Source: Mycobacteroides franklinii | Lineage (GTDB): Bacteria > Actinomycetota > Actinomycetes > Mycobacteriales > Mycobacteriaceae | Reading direction: 5' to 3' | DNA: 64,000 nt | Assembly: GCF_002013895.1 (NCBI RefSeq) | Contig: NZ_MAFQ01000011.1 | Location: forward strand, 62,001 to 126,000 | Shown here: positions 52,993 through 62,340 of the stretch, one piece after another | Layout: each line of letters starts with the position of its first letter | How positions within the stretch are numbered: the first letter of the stretch is position 1 | Position numbers and translations under genes: made by a program | The notes under the pieces: generated by a model | What the model saw: only the letters and a program-made list of their open reading frames with translations | Databases searched by the model: none | Told to the model about the DNA's origin: nothing

Positions 52993-54527
52993 CGGCCACA
53001 GCCCAGGACACCGCGCTCCCGCTGCGGCATCGCAGCATCGCAATAGGCGCCGGAAGCCTGGCGGTGCTGTTGGGCGCCCTCGACACGTACGTCGTGGTCA
53101 GCGTCATCACCGACATCATGACCACCGTCGGTATCGCGCTCAACAACATCCAACAGGTCACCCCGATCGTCACGGGCTATCTGCTCGGGTACATCGCCGC
53201 GATGCCGCTACTCGGACAAGCCTCCGACCGATTCGGTCGACGGCTGATCCTGCAACTGGCACTGGCCGGCTTCGCGATCGGTTCCGTCGTCACCGCCATG
53301 TCCACCGATCTGACGATGCTGGTCACCGGCCGCGTCATCCAAGGTGTGGCCAGCGGCGCGCTGCTACCGGTCACCCTGGCCCTGGGTGCCGATCTGTGGT
53401 CGCAACGCAACCGTGCGACGGTTCTCGGTGGCATTGGCGCCGCGCAGGAGCTCGGCAGCGTGCTGGGCCCGCTCTACGGCGTCCTGTGTGTCTGGCTGTT
53501 CGGTTCATGGACCGCGATCTTCTGGGTCAATGTGCCGCTGGCGATCATCGCCATCGTGTTGGTGCAGTTCAGTGTTCCGGCACATCAACATGACCCGAAT
53601 CGTCCGAAGGTCGACGTCGTCGGTGGCGCGCTGCTGGCCGTCGCGCTGGCTCTGCTGGTCGTCGGCCTGTACAGCCCCGACCCCAAGGTGTCCGCGCTAC
53701 CCGAATGGGCGCTGCCGGTCCTGATCGGATCCGGCGTCGCATTCGCGACGTTCATCCTGTGGGAATCGCGGGCCACGACCCGGCTGATCAAACCCGAAGG
53801 CGTTCGGTTCGGGCCGTTCTTCGCGGCCTTGGCCGCATCCCTGGCCGCCGGCGCGGCCCTGATGGTGACACTGGTCAACATCGAGCTGCTCGGGCAAGGC
53901 GTGCTGCAGATGGACAAGGCCGACGCGGTCTTCTTGTTGTCCAGGTTCCTGGTCGCGCTGCCGATCGGCGCGGTCATCGGCGGCTGGCTGGCCACCCGAT
54001 TCGGCGACCGGATCATCGCGGTGATCGGCTTGCTTATCGCCGCGTTCGGGTACTACCTGATCTCGGGCTGGCCCGTCGACGTGTTGTCGGCCGTGCACAA
54101 CTTCGGGTTCTTCACGCTGCCGCGGTTGGACACGGACCTGGTGGTCGCCGGTGTGGGTCTGGGCCTGGTGATCGGCCCGCTGTCCTCGGCAGCGCTACGC
54201 GTGGTACCCGCCGCCCAGCACGGCATCGCCTCGGCACTTGTGGTGGTGGCCCGAATGACGGGAATGCTCATCGGCATGGCCGCGCTCGGCGGCTGGGGCA
54301 TTCACCGCTTCTACCAGAACTTCGATGCACTGGCCGCCAAGGAGCCCAAGCCGGAAGGCAAGCCGAATCTCTTTGTGCTGCAACAGCAGCTCCTGGACAG
54401 GAGCATCCACGCCTACAGCCAGATGTATAGCGAGATGTTCGCAATCACGGCAGTGGTTTGCGTGATCGCCGCGGTCATCGCGATATTCATTGGCTCACAC
54501 CGCAAGGCGGGGAACGAGGCTCAGTAG
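52989..54527 (+). CDS. P55-type MFS efflux/lipid transporter
   Basis: A 512-aa DHA2 (14-helix) major facilitator. GALDTYVVVSVITDIM in helix 1 and GQASDRFGRRLIL in the loop after helix 2 are typical. In mycobacteria P55 forms one operon with lprG and affects drug resistance and lipid export. It starts in an overlap with lprG. The last 33 bp overlap the convergent ribD gene. Confidence 0.92.
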   Translation: MTATAQDTALPLRHRSIAIGAGSLAVLLGALDTYVVVSVITDIMTTVGIALNNIQQVTPIVTGYLLGYIAAMPLLGQASDRFGRRLILQLALAGFAIGSVVTAMSTDLTMLVTGRVIQGVASGALLPVTLALGADLWSQRNRATVLGGIGAAQELGSVLGPLYGVLCVWLFGSWTAIFWVNVPLAIIAIVLVQFSVPAHQHDPNRPKVDVVGGALLAVALALLVVGLYSPDPKVSALPEWALPVLIGSGVAFATFILWESRATTRLIKPEGVRFGPFFAALAASLAAGAALMVTLVNIELLGQGVLQMDKADAVFLLSRFLVALPIGAVIGGWLATRFGDRIIAVIGLLIAAFGYYLISGWPVDVLSAVHNFGFFTLPRLDTDLVVAGVGLGLVIGPLSSAALRVVPAAQHGIASALVVVARMTGMLIGMAALGGWGIHRFYQNFDALAAKEPKPEGKPNLFVLQQQLLDRSIHAYSQMYSEMFAITAVVCVIAAVIAIFIGSHRKAGNEAQ

Positions 54528-55517
54528 CACGTCGGGCCCCATTCGCTCGATCTGGTCGTATTCCCAGCGCAATGCGCGTGAGAGGGTGGTGACGCCAACG
54601 TCCTCCACAGCGGGGACGTTGCCACCCAACAGCATCGGGGCAAGGTAGGCCAGGATCCGGTCCACCAGGCCCGCGCGCAGGAAGGCCCCCGCCAGTGTGG
54701 GCCCACCCTCCAGGATGATGTCGGTGCGATCCGCCAGGGCCGCGAGCACCTCGGCCGGATCGTGCGTCCGGATCACCATGGTGTGCGAATCGTCGTTCAA
54801 AACCTTTGCGTCCATGGATACCTCGCGCATGCCGACCACAACGCGCAGTGGCTGATGCGCCACCAGCTCGTTATCGGGGGTGCGGGCGGTGAGCTGCGGG
54901 TCATCGGCGAACACGGTACCGGTGCCCACCAGAACGGCATCGGCGAAGGCTCTCCGCCGGTGTACGTCGGCCCGCGACTCCTCGCTGGTGATCCATTGGC
55001 TGGTGCCGTCATTGGCGGCACTGCGGCCGTCGACACTGGCACCGTACTTCCATGTGACATGGGGACGTCCGGTGCGTTGTTTGTGTAGCCACTCTCGCAG
55101 CGGCCCCGCCGACACCCGGTCGGCGGCGAGACCATCGATGATGTCAACACCCAGCGCGCGTAGCCGCTCGGCTCCCCCGGCGGCCCGCGGATTCGGGTCA
55201 GCTACCGCGTAGGCGACACGCGAAACACCAGCCGCGACAAGTGCATCCACGCATGGCCCGGTTCTGCCCTGGTGGTTGCACGGCTCCAAGGTGACAATGG
55301 CGGTACCGCCCCGCGCGGCAGCGCCGGCCGCCGCCAATGCCACCACCTCGGCATGTTCCTGCCCCGGCGGACGGGTGCCACCTACGCCGGCGACCGCTCC
55401 CGCCGCATCCAGGATGACTGCGCCCACAGGTGGATTCGGATATGTACTGCCCTTGACCTCCTCGGCAGCCCTGATCGCCAGATCCATGGCGGCACCGAGG
55501 TCGATCGGGTTGGTCAT
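54495..55517 (-). CDS. ribD: bifunctional riboflavin deaminase/reductase RibD
   Basis: A 340-aa enzyme for the second and third riboflavin steps. The N-terminal deaminase has the zinc motifs HAEVVAL (about 50) and PCNHQGRTGPC (about 74-84). The C-terminal reductase has HVTWKYGASVDGRSA and ILEGGPTLAGAFL. ATG 55517 is chosen because the rpe stop ends 1 nt upstream. It is last in fmt-rsmB-rpe-ribD, away from the other rib genes at 42838-45298. Confidence 0.93.
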   Translation of the reverse strand: MTNPIDLGAAMDLAIRAAEEVKGSTYPNPPVGAVILDAAGAVAGVGGTRPPGQEHAEVVALAAAGAAARGGTAIVTLEPCNHQGRTGPCVDALVAAGVSRVAYAVADPNPRAAGGAERLRALGVDIIDGLAADRVSAGPLREWLHKQRTGRPHVTWKYGASVDGRSAANDGTSQWITSEESRADVHRRRAFADAVLVGTGTVFADDPQLTARTPDNELVAHQPLRVVVGMREVSMDAKVLNDDSHTMVIRTHDPAEVLAALADRTDIILEGGPTLAGAFLRAGLVDRILAYLAPMLLGGNVPAVEDVGVTTLSRALRWEYDQIERMGPDVLLSLVPRLAV

Positions 55518-55518
55518 A

Positions 55519-56202
55519 TCAACGAGCCAAATGTGCTGCGGCCCTGGCGGCCTGCTCACGCAGCGCCCGCACCGCCGCTTGGGGGTCCTGCGCCCCGTAG
55601 ACCGCGGAACCGGCCACGAAACAGTCGACGCCCGCCTCCGCTGCCTGCTCGATCGTGTCAGCGTTGATACCGCCGTCGATCTCCACCAGCACGGTCAGCT
55701 CACCGGAATCGACGAGCTTGCGCACCGTGCGCACCTTGTCCAACACACCTGCGATAAACGACTGTCCGCCGAATCCGGGCTCTACCGACATCACCAACAG
55801 CGTGTCAAAGTCCTTCAGTACCTCGAGATATGGCTCCAGCGACGTACCCGGCTTGATACTCAGGCCCGCCTTGGCTCCCGCGGCCCGAATGTCGCGGGCG
55901 ACGGCGACAGGATTCTCGGTGGCCTCGGCATGGAACGTCACATTGTGTGCCCCCGCCTCCGCATATCCGGGTGCCCAACGATCCGGGTTGTCGATCATCA
56001 GGTGGCAATCGATGGGGATATCGGTCGCCGCCAGCAGGCTGTCGACAACAGGAAGGCCGAGTGTCAGGTTCGGTACGAAATGCCCGTCCATCACGTCCAC
56101 GTGCAACCAGTCGGCTCCTGCCACGGCCGCCATCTCGTCGGCGAGACGTGCGAAATCGGCGGACAGGATCGACGGGGCAATCATGGGAGCGCGAAGAGAC
56201 AT
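55519..56202 (-). CDS. rpe: ribulose-phosphate 3-epimerase
   Basis: Interconverts ribulose and xylulose 5-phosphates in the pentose phosphate pathway. The 227-aa TIM barrel has IAPSILSADF (about 8), HVDVMDGHFVPN (about 35), VMSVEPGFGGQ (about 135) and EIDGGIN (about 170), holding the catalytic Asp pair and metal ligands. ATG 56202 is used; the longer open frame lies inside rsmB. Confidence 0.95.
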   Translation of the reverse strand: MSLRAPMIAPSILSADFARLADEMAAVAGADWLHVDVMDGHFVPNLTLGLPVVDSLLAATDIPIDCHLMIDNPDRWAPGYAEAGAHNVTFHAEATENPVAVARDIRAAGAKAGLSIKPGTSLEPYLEVLKDFDTLLVMSVEPGFGGQSFIAGVLDKVRTVRKLVDSGELTVLVEIDGGINADTIEQAAEAGVDCFVAGSAVYGAQDPQAAVRALREQAARAAAHLAR

Positions 56203-56224
56203 GTCGTTCAGCTTATGTGCCGCT

Positions 56225-57652
56225 TTATGCGTGTTTGCGCAGGAGGGCGGTGAACATCGCGTCAGTACCGTGCCGGTGCGGCCACAGCTGCACCGCATCC
56301 GTGTCGCCCAGCCCGTCCACACCGGGGAACACCGCGCGAGCATCCTCGGCAGTCACCGCATGACGTCGCACCGCATCCGAGACCACCCCGACCGTCTCCG
56401 CCAGGTGCGGCGAGCAGGTGCTGTACACGATGATGCCGCCCGGTCGAGTCAATTCGATGGCACTGGAGAGCAATTCACGCTGCAGTTTGACCAGTGCCGG
56501 GATGTCACCCGGCTGCCGGCGCCAACGAGCCTCCGGACGACGACGCAGCGCTCCGAGTCCCGTACACGGCGCGTCGACCAGCACACGATCGAAGGAGGCT
56601 GACGGCAGCCCGCTCTCGCGCCCGTCGACGGTGAGCACGGTCACCGGCAAGGATTTCGCGGCCGTGGCCACCAACTGGGCCCGATGGGCAGCGACCTCGA
56701 CCGCCGTGACATGGGCACCACGCTCGGCTGCCAGCGCCCCCAGCAGTGCGGTTTTGCCGCCCGGCCCGGCGCACAGATCGAGCCACTGCTCGTCGGCGCC
56801 ATCCAGGGGAGCCAGCGCGGTCGCGCGGGCGACCAGCTGACTACCTTCGTCCTGTACCTGCGCCAGGCCGTCGCGGACCGACTCCAGCCGCCCCGGGTTG
56901 CCACCGGGCAGGTACACCGCATAGGGCGAGTAGCGGCCGACGGTGCCGCCTACCTCTTCGGCCAACGTTGCCGCGTCGATATGCCCCGGACGTGCGGCGA
57001 GATGAACCACGGGGCGCTCGTCGTCACTGGCGAGCACGTCAGCGAGCTCAGAACCTGCCGGTCCGAGCGCATCGGAGAAGGCCTGTGCAATCCACCGGGG
57101 GTGAGCAGTCGCAAAGGCAAGCCGTCCGATCCGATCGGATTCCGGCGGGGACAACTCGTCCACCCAGCCCGACTCATCACGACGGGAGATGGTCCGCAAC
57201 ACCGCATTCACGAAACCCGCTCTGCCCTGGTCAAATTCGACGGCAACCGCGTCCACCGTGGTCGACAGAGCGGCATGGGGCTCCACACGGGTCCGCAACA
57301 ATTGATAGGCGCCCAGTCGCAGCGGGTCGCGCAGACCCTCGTCAACCTGGTCGATCGGACGAGCTGCGGCCGATGCGATCACCGCATCGAGAAGCCCACG
57401 GGCCCTAGATGTTCCGTATGCAAGCTCGGTCGCAAAGGCGGCATCGCGACCGGTGATACCGCGTTCGCGCAGCAGTGCGGGCAATGCAAGATTGGCATAC
57501 GCATCTTGCCGAGACACCGCACGCAAGACATCGAGCGCGGCCTGGCGCGGCGGGTCGAGTTTGTTGCGCGCACGCTCCGGCGGCCGTGAATCCTGGCGAG
57601 GACTCTGGCGCGATTCCGGATTGGGCCGTCGACGCGGCGGGCGTGTGCTCAT
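56225..57652 (-). CDS. rsmB: 16S rRNA (cytosine-C5) methyltransferase RsmB
   Basis: A 475-aa Sun/Fmu enzyme. It has a basic N-terminal tail, a NusB-like RNA-binding domain (about 25-150) and a SAM methyltransferase domain with LCAGPGGKTALL (about 280), VDAPCTGLGALRR (Cys motif) and YSTCSPHLAE with the catalytic Cys. The start ATG overlaps the fmt stop as ATGA. Confidence 0.94.
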   Translation of the reverse strand: MSTRPPRRRPNPESRQSPRQDSRPPERARNKLDPPRQAALDVLRAVSRQDAYANLALPALLRERGITGRDAAFATELAYGTSRARGLLDAVIASAAARPIDQVDEGLRDPLRLGAYQLLRTRVEPHAALSTTVDAVAVEFDQGRAGFVNAVLRTISRRDESGWVDELSPPESDRIGRLAFATAHPRWIAQAFSDALGPAGSELADVLASDDERPVVHLAARPGHIDAATLAEEVGGTVGRYSPYAVYLPGGNPGRLESVRDGLAQVQDEGSQLVARATALAPLDGADEQWLDLCAGPGGKTALLGALAAERGAHVTAVEVAAHRAQLVATAAKSLPVTVLTVDGRESGLPSASFDRVLVDAPCTGLGALRRRPEARWRRQPGDIPALVKLQRELLSSAIELTRPGGIIVYSTCSPHLAETVGVVSDAVRRHAVTAEDARAVFPGVDGLGDTDAVQLWPHRHGTDAMFTALLRKHA

Positions 57653-58572
57653 AGTGCGTGAACCTCCGAGTCCAGTCGCGCGCCGCGCGCCCAATCGGCG
57701 GCGTTCATCAGTTTCTTGCCCTGGGGCTGTACCTCATTGAGTGCGATCGCGGCGGTTCCGGTGCCCACCAACACGTCACGTTTGCGAACCGCAACGGCGC
57801 CGGGCGGCAATTGCTCATCGGCCTCGATCCCGACCGGTCCAACCTTGACCCGTGTCTCGCCAATTGTGGTCCAGGCCCCCGGCTCGGGCGTCATGGCCCG
57901 TATATGGCGATCAATCGCCTGTGCGGGAAGCTCCCAGCGGATGCGCGCCTGCTCCACCGTGATTTTCGGTGCGGTACTCACGCCGTCCGCGGCTTGCGGC
58001 ACAGCCACCAACGCCCCATCCTCGATCCCGTCCATTGTCGATTCGAGCAATCCCGCACCGGACTCGGCTAGCCTGCCCAACAGCGCACCGGCGGTGTCGG
58101 TCGGCAAGATTCGCTCGGTCACCACCCCATACACGGGTCCACTGTCCAGTGCGGGCTCAATGAGAAACGTTGTGGCGCCCGTGATCTCATCGCCAGCGGC
58201 GATAGAAGCTTGTACCGGAGCCGCCCCACGCCAGGCGGGAAGCAACGAGAAATGCAGATTCACCCAACCGTGCCTGGGCACTGCCAGCAACTCCGGTTTG
58301 AGCAAGGCCCCGTAGGCCACGACAGCGCAGCAATCGACATCGAGTTCCGCCAACTCACCGACGAACTCGGGATCGTTGGGACGCGCTGGGGTGAGCACCG
58401 GGAGCCCGTGTTCGCGCGCCAGCTCCGCCACCGGCGAAGCCGCCGATGCCCGCCCTCTGCCCGCGCGGGCGGCGGGCCGGGTCAGCACCGCGACCACCTC
58501 ATGACGAGACGCCAACAGCCTCTCTAGCGACGGCAACGCCGGGGCCGGAGTACCGGCGAACACTATGCGCAC
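57649..58572 (-). CDS. fmt: methionyl-tRNA formyltransferase
   Basis: Formylates initiator Met-tRNA with 10-formyl-THF. The 307-aa protein has FAGTPAPALPSLERLL at the N-terminus, LHFSLLPAWRGAAPVQ (about 105-120) with the active-site region, and the C-terminal tRNA-binding barrel. GTG 58572 has TAGACT 6 nt upstream. First gene of fmt-rsmB-rpe-ribD. Confidence 0.95.
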   Translation of the reverse strand: MRIVFAGTPAPALPSLERLLASRHEVVAVLTRPAARAGRGRASAASPVAELAREHGLPVLTPARPNDPEFVGELAELDVDCCAVVAYGALLKPELLAVPRHGWVNLHFSLLPAWRGAAPVQASIAAGDEITGATTFLIEPALDSGPVYGVVTERILPTDTAGALLGRLAESGAGLLESTMDGIEDGALVAVPQAADGVSTAPKITVEQARIRWELPAQAIDRHIRAMTPEPGAWTTIGETRVKVGPVGIEADEQLPPGAVAVRKRDVLVGTGTAAIALNEVQPQGKKLMNAADWARGARLDSEVHAL

Positions 58573-58578
58573 CGCGCC

Positions 58579-58584
58579 AGTCTA
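58579..58584 (-). promoter_or_regulatory. -10 box of leaderless fmt promoter
   Basis: TAGACT on the minus strand sits 6 nt before GTG 58572, driving fmt-rsmB-rpe-ribD. Confidence 0.55.
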
Positions 58585-58686
58585 GGAAGGATGCACCGCA
58601 CACATCGAATCCCGCTCGGACCGGCGCGGCCCGGACGGGGCACCGGCTTCGCCGAGGATAGCGGGAAAAAGTCTGGCTACATCCGA

Positions 58687-58692
58687 TACCAT
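58687..58692 (+). promoter_or_regulatory. -10 box of leaderless tetR-type promoter
   Basis: TACCAT lies 7 nt before ATG 58700. Confidence 0.5.
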
Positions 58693-58699
58693 AATCGCG

Positions 58700-59317
58700 A
58701 TGGCTACCAGAGGACGAGGCCGGCCGACCGGCGCTCCTTACGATCGCAAACTGCGAACCGAGGAGTTACTTGACGCTGCGGAACGGGCGATTCGCAACAG
58801 CGGCGGGGCCGTCTCCATCGCGGAGGTGGCCAGGGAGGCCGGGTTCGCCAGGTCCGCGTGCTACGCCATATTCCCCACCAAGGCCGACCTACTGCGCTCG
58901 TTGAGTCGGCGCCATGCCGACCGATTGATTTCGGGCGCGTGGCAGCACAGTATGGTCGGCACCACACGCGACCAGATCCGGGCCTTTTCCGCTCTGGTGA
59001 TCGACTGGATCAGCGCGGAGCCGGAGCTGTATATCGCCCTCGACCGCGATCTCACCGCCCAGGAACAGCTCGACCACGGAGTCTTCGACCTCATCGCTCA
59101 AGTAACAGAGGAGCATTTGCACGCCCAGTTTCCTGGCGACGAGATGATCCCGCTGGCACCCATCTGGTCGCGCCTCGCGGTCGGCGGCGTATTGATGACC
59201 ATCAACTGGTGGAGCGCCTCACGCACCATGACTCGCGACGACCTCATCGGCTACATCGTCAACACCTTCGCCGAAGGCATCGGCGACCGATCCCGACTTG
59301 CCGCCGCAAACACCTGA
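58700..59317 (+). CDS. TetR-family transcriptional regulator
   Basis: A 205-aa regulator. The N-terminal helix-turn-helix (about 20-65) reads ELLDAAERAIRN, then SIAEVAREAGFARSACYAIF with the usual F-P-T-K ending. The rest is a helical ligand and dimer domain. It stands alone between fmt and the convergent priA, so the regulated gene is unclear. Ligand unknown. Confidence 0.87.
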   Translation: MATRGRGRPTGAPYDRKLRTEELLDAAERAIRNSGGAVSIAEVAREAGFARSACYAIFPTKADLLRSLSRRHADRLISGAWQHSMVGTTRDQIRAFSALVIDWISAEPELYIALDRDLTAQEQLDHGVFDLIAQVTEEHLHAQFPGDEMIPLAPIWSRLAVGGVLMTINWWSASRTMTRDDLIGYIVNTFAEGIGDRSRLAAANT

Positions 59318-59328
59318 AATTCGCCGGA

Positions 59329-61344
59329 TCATCCCACGTGCAGTGGATCGATCTGAATCCGGACGGGCTCGGCGTCGCGCCGCGCGCTCAGCGTTGCGAC
59401 GCCCCGGCGCAAAGCCGCCGCCAATTCCAGGCCCGCGGCGCGTTCGACTCGGACCAGCATGCGCACCACCTCGACACCATCGGATATTCCGGCCGGGCGG
59501 CGCGCCCCGATCGGAAGATCGACGGGCCCCAGTAGCTCGGCCCCCGCAGGAAGATCAGCGGTCTCGATGAGTGCGGCCACGGCGGCAGAAGGCCCGTCGA
59601 TGGCGGCAATGTGCACGTGCGGCGGCAGCCCGACTTCGGCGCGTGCCGCGAGTTCGGCGGCGGCATGCCCCACCGGATCCCACCGGATCAGCGACTGCAC
59701 CGTGGGCAGGGTGGCATCCGCGACCACCACCACGGTTCCGCCCTCCTCACGCCCGCGCACCAACGCGGCGGCTGCCATCCATTTGCGCAAGGTGTCTTCC
59801 GCGGCGCGCAGGTCCTGACGGCCCAGCAAGGCCCATGCGTCCAACAGCAACGCCGCGCCATACCCGTTGGGCGTCAAAGGTTCTGCACCCGGCGTGCACA
59901 CCACCAAGGTGGGCGGACCGGTGACCGTGGCATGTACCTCGCCGCCGCCGGACGTCAACACCGGAACACCCGGTAGCGCCCTGCCCAGCTCTTCGGCCGT
60001 CCGGCGCGCGCCCACAACCACGGCGCGCACGGAGGTAGAACCGCAGCGGGCGCACCGCAGGTCCGCATCGACCCGTCCGCACCACCGGCAGCTGGGGCTG
60101 ACGACGTTCGGTGCCCCACCGGGTCCTTCCAGCGCCAGCGGTCCGGTGCAATGCCGACAGCGGGCGACGGTCCGGCATTTTGTGCAGGCCAGCGCGGGCA
60201 CGTATCCACGCCGTGGCACCTGCACCAACACCGAGTGCCCCCGCTTCAGCGCGTCCCGGGCCGCCGTGAGTGCCACCATCGGCAGGCGCGCCGAGCGTGC
60301 CGCGGGATCGCGTTCCTGCGCATACCCGCTGTCGTCGAGAGCGCTGATGCGCGCGGAGGCCTTCCGCACCGCGGACCGGGCGGCAACCAGGTCATGCGCC
60401 CAGCCGCTCTCGACGAGCGCCTGCGACTCTGCGGTGCGCGCGTATCCCCCGATGACCGCGGCGCAGCGCAGCTGATGTGCGCGCAGCATCGCCACATCCC
60501 GGGCATGTGGATAAGGAGACCGAGGCTCGGCGAGATTGTCGTCGCCGTCGTCCCACACCATCACCAATCCCACATCGGCCACGGGCGCGAACACCGCGGC
60601 CCTGGTACCGATCACCACGGTCGCTGCGCCACGCAGGACTGCCAACCACCGGCGGTACCGCTCGGCGGGTCCCAGCTCAGCCGAGAGTGCCACGACACGA
60701 TGTGCGCCCACATGTTTCACGCATTCCGCGGACAACGCATCGATATCTCGCTGGTCCGGGACGATCGCCAATACTCCCCTGCCGGTGCTCGCCGTCGCCG
60801 CCGCGGCCTCGGCGAGTCGCGCGCACCAAGACTCCCCCGGCAGCGCCTGCCACACCGCACGCGCGGCACGGCCGTGCGACAGCGCCTCCAGGAACCGCTC
60901 GCCGCGCTGATACCGAGCCCAGCAGGAGCCATCCAACGCCGGCGCCTCGAAGTCGTCGACGACCGTCGGACGAGTTTCCTTCTCGACGCGCGCGTGCCGG
61001 GGCGGCAGAGCCAGGCGCAGCACGTCCGCGCGGCTTCCCGCGTACCGCGCCGCCACCGCGTCAACGAGCCGGCGCACGTCCGGCGTGAGCACCTGGGTGC
61101 GCGATACGACACGATCCAGCCACCCGAGCTTGCCGGGGTGGTCAGTTTCCGAACGGCGCTCCAGCAGGATGGCGTCCACCAGGCGGCCGTGGAACCGTAC
61201 CCGCACGCGCACACCAGGCTGGGCATCGTCTGATTGCTCCGCGGACACCAGATAGTCGAATTCGCGATCCAGATGAGGCACGGTGAGCAACGGCAGCACC
61301 CGAGCAACCGGCTCGTGTTCGGCCACCACCCGCGTCGCAGTCAC
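59329..61344 (-). CDS. priA: PriA-like primosomal protein without helicase motifs
   Basis: A 671-aa PriA homologue. The N-terminal 3'-DNA-binding domain (LDREFDYLV), and four CxxC pairs that bind zinc (CTKCRTVARCRHC and CRWCGRVDADLRCARC, about 385-440) are kept. The Walker A GxGKT is absent (the position reads ALPGESWCARL) and the DEEH box reads WDDGDD, so helicase activity is unlikely. Actinobacterial PriA proteins are known to lack these motifs, so this is not a local mutation. A replication-restart scaffold role is likely. Confidence 0.9.
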   Translation of the reverse strand: MTATRVVAEHEPVARVLPLLTVPHLDREFDYLVSAEQSDDAQPGVRVRVRFHGRLVDAILLERRSETDHPGKLGWLDRVVSRTQVLTPDVRRLVDAVAARYAGSRADVLRLALPPRHARVEKETRPTVVDDFEAPALDGSCWARYQRGERFLEALSHGRAARAVWQALPGESWCARLAEAAAATASTGRGVLAIVPDQRDIDALSAECVKHVGAHRVVALSAELGPAERYRRWLAVLRGAATVVIGTRAAVFAPVADVGLVMVWDDGDDNLAEPRSPYPHARDVAMLRAHQLRCAAVIGGYARTAESQALVESGWAHDLVAARSAVRKASARISALDDSGYAQERDPAARSARLPMVALTAARDALKRGHSVLVQVPRRGYVPALACTKCRTVARCRHCTGPLALEGPGGAPNVVSPSCRWCGRVDADLRCARCGSTSVRAVVVGARRTAEELGRALPGVPVLTSGGGEVHATVTGPPTLVVCTPGAEPLTPNGYGAALLLDAWALLGRQDLRAAEDTLRKWMAAAALVRGREEGGTVVVVADATLPTVQSLIRWDPVGHAAAELAARAEVGLPPHVHIAAIDGPSAAVAALIETADLPAGAELLGPVDLPIGARRPAGISDGVEVVRMLVRVERAAGLELAAALRRGVATLSARRDAEPVRIQIDPLHVG

Positions 61345-61389
61345 CTGGTGGTTCTAGCAGACGCCCCTGACTTGCAGGTCAGCACCCGA

Positions 61390-61395
61390 TACAGT
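61390..61395 (+). promoter_or_regulatory. -10 box of leaderless esterase-gene promoter
   Basis: TACAGT lies 6 nt before ATG 61402. Confidence 0.5.
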
Positions 61396-61401
61396 GACGA
61401 C

Positions 61402-62340
61402 ATGACCGCCACCGAAACCGGCATCGACCCGATCATCATCAAAATTCTGGAAGCTGTTCCGATTCAACTCGTTTCGCCGGACGGACCCCAGGCATCCCGG
61501 GACGCGTATCGGGCGATCGCCACGGCGCGCCCGCCGTGGATCGAGGTGGCCAAGGTCGAAGACCGCACCATTGCGGGGCCCGCGGGCGAGACACCGGTCC
61601 GGATCTACTCCCCCGCCGAGAGCGGGGTACGTCCCATCTTCATGCTGATCCATGGCGGTGGCTGGGTCATCGGCGACCTGGATACCCACGACGCGGTGGC
61701 CCGTGCCGCAGCGGTACAGGCCGACGCCGTGGTGGTGTCGGTGGACTATCGATTGGCACCCGAGCACCCTTACCCCGCCGCCGTCGAGGACTGCTGGGCC
61801 GCGCTGCAGTGGGTGCATGAGCACGCTGCCGAGATCGGCGGCGACGCGAGCCGTCTTGCCGTGGGCGGTGATTCCGCGGGCGGAAACCTGTCGGCGGTCA
61901 TGGCGCAACTGGCCCGCGACAACGGTATTGAGCTGGCCTTCCAGGTGCTGTGGTACCCGGCCACCACCTTCGACGTGACACTACCGTCGATGGTCGAGAA
62001 CGCCGAGGCACCCGTCCTGGATTTCAAGACCGTGGGCGCACTGAGCAAGTGGTATCTCGGGGACACCAATCCGACGACCGCGGGGCCGACGCTGGTCCCG
62101 GCCCGGGCGGAGAGCTTTGAGGGATTGGCTCCGGCATTCATCGGCACCGCACAGTTCGATCCCCTGCGCGATGACGGCGCCAAATACGCCGAGCTGCTGA
62201 GCGGCGCCGGTGTGCCGGTGCAGCTGCACAACGCCCCGACGTTGATCCACGGCTACCTCGGGTACGCCGATATCGTGCCCGCCGCCACCGAGGAGCGCGA
62301 TCTGTCACTCGCAGCACTCAAGAAGGCGCTGCACGGCTAG
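61402..62340 (+). CDS. alpha/beta hydrolase, HSL-family esterase/lipase
   Basis: A 312-aa hydrolase of the hormone-sensitive lipase family. HGGGW (about 84) forms the oxyanion hole, GDSAGGN (about 156) holds the nucleophile Ser, and DPLRDD (about 252) and LIHGYLG (about 282) supply Asp and His. It resembles LipH/LipI, encoded near priA in M. tuberculosis (from memory). No signal peptide is seen. The 3' end overlaps the convergent NCS1 gene by 23 bp. Confidence 0.9.
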   Translation: MTATETGIDPIIIKILEAVPIQLVSPDGPQASRDAYRAIATARPPWIEVAKVEDRTIAGPAGETPVRIYSPAESGVRPIFMLIHGGGWVIGDLDTHDAVARAAAVQADAVVVSVDYRLAPEHPYPAAVEDCWAALQWVHEHAAEIGGDASRLAVGGDSAGGNLSAVMAQLARDNGIELAFQVLWYPATTFDVTLPSMVENAEAPVLDFKTVGALSKWYLGDTNPTTAGPTLVPARAESFEGLAPAFIGTAQFDPLRDDGAKYAELLSGAGVPVQLHNAPTLIHGYLGYADIVPAATEERDLSLAALKKALHG

